Of a DNA stretch of 5,351 bases, positions 1 to 5,244 are shown in pieces; within the stretch, counting starts at the first letter, position 1; each line of letters starts with the position of its first letter. The notes under the pieces were generated by a model, which made no database searches, was not told the origin of the DNA, and saw only the letters and a program-made list of their open reading frames with translations. The position numbers and the translations under genes are program-made. Source of the DNA: Thiomargarita sp. (GTDB lineage Bacteria; Pseudomonadota; Gammaproteobacteria; Beggiatoales; Beggiatoaceae); NCBI GenBank assembly GCA_020721025.1, contig DYNO01000204.1, forward strand, positions 1 to 5,351, written 5' to 3'.

Positions 1-22
1 TTGTTGGGACGGTAGATCAGCA

Positions 23-54
23 ATGTTCAACCGGGTTCAGCAGAAATGTAACAG
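23..54 (+). repeat. Dispersed 32-bp repeat, copy A
   Basis: This 32-bp segment recurs in the same orientation at 4341-4372 with a single mismatch (CCGGG here, CCGTG there). Similarity fades on both sides; a shared AGCAA lies just upstream, with two extra bases (TT) in copy B. It contains the small palindrome AACCGGGTT, which copy B breaks. The repeat ends at the ACAG that forms part of the ribosome binding site of nuoC. It also contains an in-frame ATG at 23 that would extend NuoC by 14 residues (MFNRVQQK...), but since the same bases occur far away without a gene, that extension is not NuoC coding sequence. I do not recognise the family; it may be a transposon end or another interspersed repeat. 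Confidence 0.8.
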
Positions 55-56
55 GA
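53..56 (+). promoter_or_regulatory. Ribosome binding site deciding the nuoC start
   Basis: AGGA lies 8 bases before the ATG at 65. This supports 65 rather than the upstream in-frame ATG at 23 as the real start. The AG belongs to the dispersed repeat and the GA to the flanking sequence, so the site spans the repeat boundary. Confidence 0.55.
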
Positions 57-64
57 AAAATCGC

Positions 65-715
65 ATGTCTAAACAAGAAACATTATTGACTCAATTACAA
101 GCACGCTTTGGCGAAATGTTGTCAAGTGCGACCTTGGCAGTTAAACAAGTGACAATTGAAGTTCCGGCAAATCATGCACTTAGCGTCTTACAAACCTTAC
201 GTGATGAATTCAGTTTTGAACAATTGAGCGATTTATGCGGGGTGGACTACGCCCACTATGGACAAGCTGATTGGGAAGGCAGCATTCGCGGCAAGGGCTT
301 CAGTCGGGCAGTTGCCGCGGGTTGCCATCAAGAAGAGTGTGAATTACCCCGTTTCGCCGTCGTTTACCACCTGCTATCGATCAAAAATAACATTCGGTTA
401 CGGGTACGCGTATTTGCTGAAGGCGACATGCCCAAGGTCGATTCCGTCGTCAATCTTTGGAATTCTGCCAACTGGTACGAACGGGAAGCTTTTGATTTAT
501 TTGGAATCTTATTCGATGGACATCCTGATTTACGCCGCATTTTGACTGATTACGGTTTTATTGGGCATCCATTTCGTAAAGATTTTCCCATCAGTGGTTA
601 CATGGAAATGCGTTACGATCCTGAGAAAAAACGCGTGGTTTATCAACCCGTCAGCATCGAACCTCGCACATTGGTGCCGCGCGTCATTCGTCATGACAAC
701 CGATTTGTCGAATAA
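65..715 (+). CDS. nuoC: NADH-quinone oxidoreductase subunit C (complex I 30 kDa subunit)
   Basis: Encodes 216 residues from the ATG at 65, a normal length for a stand-alone NuoC. NuoC carries no cofactor. In the family it sits in the peripheral arm of complex I on the cytoplasmic side, packed against NuoD, NuoB and NuoI in the quinone-reducing module. Seen in the sequence: the N-terminal part with GVDYAHYGQADWEG near residues 59-72; the central RFAVVYHLLSI; the 30 kDa signature starting at about residue 139 (EREAFDLFGILF then GHPDLRRIL); and the conserved tail with GHPFRKDFP, MRYDPEKKRVVY and a C-terminal RVIRHDNR. There is no frameshift, so the gene appears functional. It usually lies between nuoB and nuoD. 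Here nuoD does not follow, the next gene being an unrelated transporter after 366 bp, and the upstream side is a dispersed repeat. An in-frame extension to 23 is rejected because it is repeat DNA. Function is confident; the start is fairly confident. Confidence 0.96.
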   Translation: MSKQETLLTQLQARFGEMLSSATLAVKQVTIEVPANHALSVLQTLRDEFSFEQLSDLCGVDYAHYGQADWEGSIRGKGFSRAVAAGCHQEECELPRFAVVYHLLSIKNNIRLRVRVFAEGDMPKVDSVVNLWNSANWYEREAFDLFGILFDGHPDLRRILTDYGFIGHPFRKDFPISGYMEMRYDPEKKRVVYQPVSIEPRTLVPRVIRHDNRFVE

Positions 716-868
716 CTGCTTAACTTAAATAGATATAACCTGCAACTACGTGATGCTCGACTTTATTATCACAACTAATTGTTTTTATTAAATATAGTTT
801 CGTGGTCAAGATAGCTTCAATATTTTATTATAACTAAAATCAATTGGTTAGAAAAAGTAAAGCATCAT
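716..868. other. AT-rich intergenic spacer after nuoC
   Basis: No open frame of note and no recognisable protein piece in any frame. The only terminator-like structure is a very weak 4-bp stem at 771-782 (ACAA, loop CTAA, TTGT) followed by TTTTATT; it is too short to call with confidence. No nuoD start is present. Confidence 0.5.
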
Positions 869-912
869 GTATAGAACCGGTTTGACATCTTTAAAACCAA
901 ACCGGTCTATAC
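869..912. mobile_element. 44-bp near-perfect palindrome, probable solo transposon-end/mini-MITE
   Basis: The left arm GTATAGAACCGGTTTG (869-884) and the right arm CAAACCGGTCTATAC (898-912) are reverse complements over 15 pairs, with one extra A in the left arm and a 13-base loop. The left 24 bases (870-893) recur at 5240-5263 with one mismatch, and inverted at 4877-4900 with four mismatches. This marks it as one member of a mobile repeat family. The TA-rich outer ends would suit an element that targets TA, such as the IS630/Tc1 type, but that is inference. As RNA it would form a strong hairpin. A TTGACA hexamer (882-887) lies at the arm/loop boundary. The right arm overlaps the open frame of the tnpB relic, so the element may have inserted into it. 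Confidence 0.75.
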
Positions 913-1045
913 CAAACGAGTGAAAAAGGGAGATAAAAAACCCGGCTTTCCGCAGTTCAACAGCAAGGATGTCAAAGAAAGTTTTTTAATTAAACCCGCT
1001 AATGTCACTGGTTCAGACAATCTGACTTCCAATGTGCTACCATAA
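899..1045 (+). pseudogene. tnpB: Decayed fragment of IS200/IS605-type TnpB (OrfB)
   Basis: The frame reads about 48 residues to a TAA at 1043-1045. Its core, TKRVKKGDKKPGFPQFNSKD followed by VKESFLI, matches the well-known TnpB stretch in which an R-V-K-x-G-x-K-P-G-[FY]-P-x-F block precedes a basic segment and an S-F strand. In full-length proteins (roughly 370-400 residues) this lies in the N-terminal part before the RuvC-like nuclease domain. Here there is no start codon: the frame is closed by TAG at 872-874, and the first residues (KPVYT) are encoded by the right arm of the adjacent palindrome. Everything after SFLIKPANVTG loses resemblance and no catalytic D/E residues are present. It is a dead remnant, probably cut by the palindrome on the left and degraded on the right. 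The assignment rests on a short motif recognised by eye. Confidence 0.7.
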
Positions 1046-1081
1046 TTGAATCATTTTTCATCGCGTTAAATATATTCCATC

Positions 1082-4000
1082 ATGGTACTTTCCGAACTTT
1101 CCATCCGCCGTCCGGTACTCGCTACGGTTATGAGCCTTATGATTGTATTGATAGGCTATATTTCCTTCACCAGACTATCCGTGCGAGAATACCCCAACAT
1201 TGACACCCCCGTTGTTTCTGTGCGTACCGTTTACACCGGAGCCAGTGCAGAAATTATTGAAAGCCAAATCACCCAACCCCTTGAAGATGCGCTTGCCGGG
1301 ATTGAAGGCATCAAAACCATCAAATCCGTTAGTCGCGAAGAAGTCAGCCAAATTTCAATTGAATTCGTGCTTGAACGCAATGTCGATAATGCCGCTAATG
1401 ACGTGCGTGATAAAGTGGCGCGGGTGCGTGCCCTCTTGCCGACCGAAGCCGACGATCCGGTGGTTGCCAAGATTGAAGCCGATGCCCAAGCGATTATTTG
1501 GTTAGCGTTTATGAGCGACAAGCATAATGCGTTGGAAATCACCGATTATGCCGACCGTTACATTGTGCCGCGCTTGCAAGTGTTACCCGGTGTTGCCAGT
1601 GTGATTATTGGGGGCGAACGCCGCTATGCGATGCGAATTTGGCTCGACCGAGAACGATTGGCAGCGTATCAACTCACGCCCAAAGATGTCGAAACCGCGT
1701 TGAAACAACAAAATATCGAAGTGCCGTCAGGACGGATTGAAAGCAAACAACGGGAATTTACTGTATTGACCGTGACAGATTTACGCACGCCAGAACAGTT
1801 TAACCAATTGATTATCAAACATGCCAATGGTTATGCAGTACGGTTGAGTGATATTGGCAGGGCAGAAATCGGGGCAGCCGATGAACGGCGAGAAGTGCGC
1901 GCCAATGGGCAACCCGCGGTCGGTTTGGGCACGGTGAAACAATCAACTGCAAATACCTTATCTGTCGCTGCGGCGGTGCGAGAAGAAGCGAAAAAAATTA
2001 AACTTCCCGACGGCATGACGTCGAAAGTCGTGTTCGATACCTCTGTTTTCGTTGAAAAATCAATTGAAGCCGTCTATGACACCATGCTAGAAGCGTTCAT
2101 TTTGGTGGTTTTGGTGATTTTTTTCTTCCTACGCTCAATTCGCGCCACTTTTATTCCCTTTGTTACAATCCCAGTCTCCCTCATTGGTGCATTTATCTTT
2201 TTGTATTCACTAGGATTTTCGATTAACATTCTCACCTTGCTGGGCTTGGTGCTGGCTATCGGTTTGGTGGTGGACGATGCCATTGTAATGCTTGAAAATA
2301 TTCACCGGCATATTGAAGAAGGAATGCCTCCAATGCAAGCCGCGCTACAGGGCAGTCAAGAAATCGCATTTGCCGTATTAGCAATGACCGTTACCTTAGC
2401 CGCCGTGTTTGTGCCACTGACTTTCATGACAGGGAATACTGGGCGATTATTCACCGAATTTGCCCTGACTGTCGCCGCCGCAGTGATTGTATCGGGATTT
2501 GTTGCGCTGACCTTAACACCAATGATGTGTGCGAAATTATTGCGTGGACACGAAAAACATGGAGCTTTTTACAACATCACCGAACGCGGTTTTGAATTAT
2601 TAAATTACAGCTACAGCAGTATGTTACGAGGCATTTTACGCGTCCGTGGTTTGATTATTATCTTATTCATGGTAAACATTTTTGCCCTCGCTATTTTGTT
2701 AATGCCCTCCAGCTCTCCCATGAGTTTAACGGGGATGATTACCCAACCGTTATCATGGATTAGCGGCGGGAAGTTGCAATTTCCATTGTTAAAATCTGAA
2801 CTGGCACCGTTAGAAGATCGGGGGATTTTAATCACTATCGTGGTCGCGCCCGAAGGTTCAACCATGGCTTACACCGATAAATATGCCCGCCAAATTGAAG
2901 CCATGTTCAGCCAAATACCTGAAATTCGTAATTATTTCATGGTGATCGCGCCGGGATTAGAAAAACCGAATCCAGTCAACACCGCACTTTCTTTCGTGAA
3001 TTTACAACCTTGGGAAGAGCGACAACGCAGTCAACAACAAATTGCCGGCGCATTGTTACCGCAATTATTAGGCTTGCCGGGCGTATTGGCATTTCCCATC
3101 AATCCGCCGTCATTGGGGCAAAGTTTTCGTGATCCGCCAGTACAATTTGTCATTCAAGGAAATTCATATCCAGAATTGCAAACGATGGTCAACAAAATGA
3201 TGGATAAATTACGCACTTATCCCGGTCTGACCAATCCTGACAGCGATTTGAAGTTAAATAAACCGCAATTGGTTGTGAGCATTGACCGGGACAAAATAGC
3301 CGATGTCGGCGTGGGCGTGGAAGATGTGGGCAGAACGTTGGAAACCATGCTGGGCGGTAAACAGGTGACGCGGTTTAAACGTGAGGGAAAACAATATGAT
3401 GTGATTGTACAGTTAGAAGCCGACGCACGAATGAAACCGACCGACCTCACTTCGATTTTCATGCGAAATCAAGCCGGTGAATTGGTGCAATTGTCAAATT
3501 TGGTCTCGGTCAGTGAAGGCGTTGCCCCGAAAGAACTCAATCGTTTCAATCGGTTACGTGCTGCGATCATCAGTGCCAATGTTGCCCCCGGTTACTCACT
3601 CAGTCAAGTGCTGGAGTTTATGGATAAAACTGCAAAGGAAGTGCTTGATAAAACGGCACAAACAGATTTAACTGGACAATCGAGAGAATTCAAAGAATCA
3701 GGGCAAACCTTGATTGTCACCTTCATTTTAGCATTAGGATTCATCTATTTAGTTTTAGCAGCGCAATTTGAAAGTTTTATCAGTCCACTGGTCATCATGT
3801 TGACGGTGCCACTGGCAATGACTGGGGCATTATTGGCATTGTTTCTGACGGGAGGAACGCTCAATGTTTACAGCCAAATTGGTTTAGTGATGTTGGTTGG
3901 TTTGATTACCAAACACGGTATTTTAATCGTGGAATTTGTTAACCAGTTGCAAGAACGAGGAATGCGGGCGCAGGAAGCGGTGGTGGAAGCGGCAACCTTG

Positions 4001-4225
4001 CGATTACGTCCGATTTTGATGACGACGGGTGCGATGGTATTGGGGGCAATTCCCTTGGCATTGGCGAGCGGCGCGGGGGCGGAAAGTCGGCATCCGATTG
4101 GTTGGGTAATTGTCGGCGGTCTGACATTTGGTACATTATTAACTTTGTTTGTGATTCCCGTGGCTTACACCTTATTGGTGGGGCAGAAACGACACTCTGC
4201 TGAGGAATTGAATTTAACGTTGTAA
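1082..4225 (+). CDS. RND-family (HAE-1/AcrB-like) efflux transporter, inner-membrane permease subunit
   Basis: Encodes 1047 residues, full length for the family (AcrB is 1049). These pumps work as trimers, taking substrates from the periplasm or outer membrane leaflet in exchange for protons, together with a periplasmic adaptor and a TolC-type channel. Seen here: a typical start MVLSELSIRRPVLATVMS with TM1 at about 10-30; the first large periplasmic domain to about 330; TM2-6 from about 335; TM7 at about 522-540; the second periplasmic domain; and TM8-12 from about 875 to 1035. The proton-relay residues are intact: the acidic pair D398-D399 in LVVDDAIVMLEN (TM4), K944 in GLITKHGILIVEF (TM10) and arginines R974/R976 in LRLRPILMT. 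A segment of about 26 residues (543-568) sits between TM7 and the usual SELAPLEDRG and appears longer than typical. No Shine-Dalgarno is visible before the ATG, and no adaptor or outer-membrane gene is adjacent. Substrate cannot be told from sequence, so no gene symbol is given. Confidence 0.95.
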   Translation: MVLSELSIRRPVLATVMSLMIVLIGYISFTRLSVREYPNIDTPVVSVRTVYTGASAEIIESQITQPLEDALAGIEGIKTIKSVSREEVSQISIEFVLERNVDNAANDVRDKVARVRALLPTEADDPVVAKIEADAQAIIWLAFMSDKHNALEITDYADRYIVPRLQVLPGVASVIIGGERRYAMRIWLDRERLAAYQLTPKDVETALKQQNIEVPSGRIESKQREFTVLTVTDLRTPEQFNQLIIKHANGYAVRLSDIGRAEIGAADERREVRANGQPAVGLGTVKQSTANTLSVAAAVREEAKKIKLPDGMTSKVVFDTSVFVEKSIEAVYDTMLEAFILVVLVIFFFLRSIRATFIPFVTIPVSLIGAFIFLYSLGFSINILTLLGLVLAIGLVVDDAIVMLENIHRHIEEGMPPMQAALQGSQEIAFAVLAMTVTLAAVFVPLTFMTGNTGRLFTEFALTVAAAVIVSGFVALTLTPMMCAKLLRGHEKHGAFYNITERGFELLNYSYSSMLRGILRVRGLIIILFMVNIFALAILLMPSSSPMSLTGMITQPLSWISGGKLQFPLLKSELAPLEDRGILITIVVAPEGSTMAYTDKYARQIEAMFSQIPEIRNYFMVIAPGLEKPNPVNTALSFVNLQPWEERQRSQQQIAGALLPQLLGLPGVLAFPINPPSLGQSFRDPPVQFVIQGNSYPELQTMVNKMMDKLRTYPGLTNPDSDLKLNKPQLVVSIDRDKIADVGVGVEDVGRTLETMLGGKQVTRFKREGKQYDVIVQLEADARMKPTDLTSIFMRNQAGELVQLSNLVSVSEGVAPKELNRFNRLRAAIISANVAPGYSLSQVLEFMDKTAKEVLDKTAQTDLTGQSREFKESGQTLIVTFILALGFIYLVLAAQFESFISPLVIMLTVPLAMTGALLALFLTGGTLNVYSQIGLVMLVGLITKHGILIVEFVNQLQERGMRAQEAVVEAATLRLRPILMTTGAMVLGAIPLALASGAGAESRHPIGWVIVGGLTFGTLLTLFVIPVAYTLLVGQKRHSAEELNLTL

Positions 4226-4340
4226 TTTGTCGCTAGAGTTAATTCCTGTTACCGAATTAGTTATATTGCGTGCTTTGGCGGTTACGCCCTGATTGATCCT
4301 CCAAAAATCAATCTGCATTTGTTGAAACGGAAGAGCAATT
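4226..4340. other. Spacer after the RND gene with three small hairpins
   Basis: There is no gene. Three short inverted repeats follow the stop codon: TAATTC/GAATTA at 4240-4259 (8-base loop), GGCG/CGCC at 4277-4288 (4-base loop), and GATTGAT/ATCAATC at 4291-4313 (9-base loop). None is followed by a T-run, so a Rho-independent terminator for the RND gene cannot be called. They may only reflect decayed repeat DNA. Confidence 0.4.
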
Positions 4341-4372
4341 ATGTTCAACCGTGTTCAGCAGAAATGTAACAG
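4341..4372 (+). repeat. Dispersed 32-bp repeat, copy B
   Basis: 31 of 32 bases match 23-54, same orientation, 4318 bp apart. Here it lies in gene-free DNA and the ATG it contains opens no significant frame, which shows that the ATG in copy A is part of the repeat. The two copies bracket nuoC, the tnpB relic and the RND gene as direct repeats. Confidence 0.8.
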
Positions 4373-4450
4373 TTGTCCTACTTGGTTTTAAGCAACCTAA
4401 CAACATGACGATGTGATAGATTTTTACTAGATAAAACAAATAGTTCATCG

Positions 4451-4495
4451 TTCCAATGCGCCGGCGTGGGAATGCTGTCCAGACGCGCCAGTGTC
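4451..4495. repeat. REP-like double-hairpin palindromic element
   Basis: Two consecutive stem-loops. The first (4451-4472) pairs TTCC with GGAA and continues through the GC-rich core AATGCGCCGGCGTG, with one A-G mismatch. The second (4482-4495) pairs GACGC with GTGTC (one G-T pair) around the loop GCCA. The order 'GTTCC..GCGTGGGAATGC then GACGC..GTGTC' resembles the GC-rich tandem-hairpin repeats of the GTTCCCACGC..GCGTGGGAAC type that are scattered through many gammaproteobacterial genomes. That resemblance is from memory; the hairpins are seen directly. The GC content is far above the flanking DNA. Substitutions in the stems suggest an old, diverged copy. Confidence 0.6.
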
Positions 4496-4518
4496 ACGAG
4501 TCATAATTTTTAACTGAT

Positions 4519-4645
4519 TAGGAGTTACGCAGTTCAAAACGTAACTTAGGCTTAATTCAGTTAGTTAGCGTTTTCGGAGTACAAATTTAAATTTGTACTC
4601 CATTTATAAAATCAGTGGGTTAGCATCTCAAGTGCGTAACTCCTA
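4519..4645. mobile_element. Complete 127-bp MITE with 13-bp TIRs and 5-bp target duplication
   Basis: The ends are perfect 13-bp terminal inverted repeats: TAGGAGTTACGCA at 4519-4531 and TGCGTAACTCCTA at 4633-4645. Directly outside lie identical CTGAT pentamers (4514-4518 and 4646-4650), a target-site duplication; counting the shared TA, CTGATTA can be read on both sides. Inside there is a subterminal stem (AGTTACG 4523-4529 with CGTAACT 4540-4546) and a perfect 26-bp palindrome (4576-4601). There is no coding capacity, so movement would need a transposase from a full-length relative elsewhere. Perfect ends and an intact duplication suggest fairly recent insertion. The parent IS family is not identified. 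Confidence 0.88.
4576..4601. repeat. Perfect 26-bp palindrome inside the MITE
   Basis: GGAGTACAAATTT followed immediately by its exact reverse complement AAATTTGTACTCC, with no spacer. It lies near the centre of the MITE. It could extrude as a cruciform or, in RNA, fold as a hairpin. Whether it is a shared part of the MITE family cannot be told from one copy. Confidence 0.9.
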
Positions 4646-4876
4646 CTGATTACTTTTCATCATGCTGATAGAAAATTATTCTCATATTGAAATAGAGAGA
4701 GGGCTACAAAATTATGACAGTGTTTGGTAAAATTTCGTTGTTTGAATTTGAGTTCTTGAATAACATCAATTTTTGACCATTTTTCCTTAAGTCCATGGCT
4801 TTGCTTTGCAAAGGGGGGGGAACACTTCCAGTCCGGTTGCAATCGCTTTATTTGACGACACGTCCTAACTAAGTTC
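4646..4876. other. Gene-free AT-rich spacer with a run of eight G
   Basis: No credible gene on either strand. The only long open frame is on the minus strand (about 60 codons, 4660-4842). It lacks an ATG, has no recognisable motif and runs through the homopolymer of eight G at 4813-4820, so I do not annotate it. GGCTTTGCTTTGCAAAGG just before the G-run is partly self-complementary (CTTTGCAAAG). The stretch may be decayed transposon DNA. Confidence 0.4.
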
Positions 4877-4900
4877 TAAAGATGTCAAATTGATTCTACA
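4877..4900 (-). repeat. 24-bp transposon-end-like repeat, inverted copy
   Basis: Read on the minus strand it is TGTAGAATCAATTTGACATC plus TTTA: 21 of 24 bases match the copy at 5240-5263 and 20 of 24 match the copy at 870-893. With the 5240 copy it forms an inverted pair bracketing the hydrogenase-like gene fragment. It is probably the end of an element extending leftward, now decayed, or one terminus of a short unit carrying that fragment. Confidence 0.65.
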
Positions 4901-4941
4901 TATCTGTGGGTTTAAAAATTACTTTTATGGATGACTTAGCA

Positions 4942-5244
4942 ATGTATAATCTACTATTCGATATGATTTTTATGCCGTTAGTGGCATTTGTTGTAGGATT
5001 AGGATTAGTCTTGATGATGCGACGGGTGCGAGCCAAAATAGAGCGGCGCGTCGGTCCGCCCGTGTTGCAACCCATTTACGACATCCTAAAGTTGTATGCA
5101 AAAACGACTCAAATTTCACACGGTTACATGCACGATATCGCGGTGATGATGTTGTTGGGAGGCTATATTGCTTCAATGTTATTTCTACCGGTGCCGGGCA
5201 TGAATGGACTTGCTGCCCAAGCAGATTTGATTACTTTACTATAG
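4942..5244 (+). pseudogene. Truncated complex I subunit 1 family membrane protein (NuoH/HyfC/EchB-like), N-terminal ~100 residues
   Basis: From the ATG at 4942 the frame gives 100 residues. The family, roughly 290-330 residues with about eight membrane helices, anchors the peripheral arm to the proton-pumping membrane arm in complex I and in group 4 [NiFe] hydrogenases. Seen here: a first hydrophobic helix (MIFMPLVAFVVGLGLVLMM), then the conserved basic loop RRVRAKIERRVGPPVLQPIYDILKLYAK, a second helix (IAVMMLLGGYIASMLFL), and ADLITLL, which aligns with the GDLITL of HyfC just before helix 3. The GPPVLQP loop and length of the ends look more HyfC/EchB/MbhM-like than true NuoH. The gene stops at TAG 5242-5244, supplied by the repeat TATAGAACCG, so two thirds of the protein are missing. 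Upstream in-frame starts at ATG 4927 and GTG 4906 are possible, but the family usually begins near MYNLLFD. No strong ribosome binding site is visible. Almost certainly non-functional. Confidence 0.8.

Noticed and set aside
23..64. N-terminal extension of NuoC from the ATG at 23
   Set aside because: The bases belong to a repeat found again at 4341-4372 in non-coding DNA, and a better ribosome binding site precedes the ATG at 65.
869..912. Palindrome as a Rho-independent terminator for nuoC
   Set aside because: The stem is strong but there is no T-run after it, it is 150 bp from the stop codon, and its sequence recurs at other sites as a mobile repeat.
3939..4136. Minus-strand and alternate-frame open frames inside the RND gene (also around 1231-1542, 2074-2283, 3217-3462)
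   Set aside because: They are short, low-complexity or unlike proteins, and fully overlap a strongly supported gene on the plus strand.
4291..4313. GATTGAT/ATCAATC hairpin as a terminator for the RND gene
   Set aside because: The 7-bp AT-rich stem has a 9-base loop and no following T-run.
4660..4842. Minus-strand open frame of about 60 codons
   Set aside because: No ATG start, no recognised motif, passes through an eight-G homopolymer, and lies in decayed repeat-rich DNA.
4226..4905. CRISPR array or tRNA/ncRNA gene in the long spacer
   Set aside because: The repeats are of different families and not regularly spaced. No cloverleaf or known RNA motif could be folded by eye.
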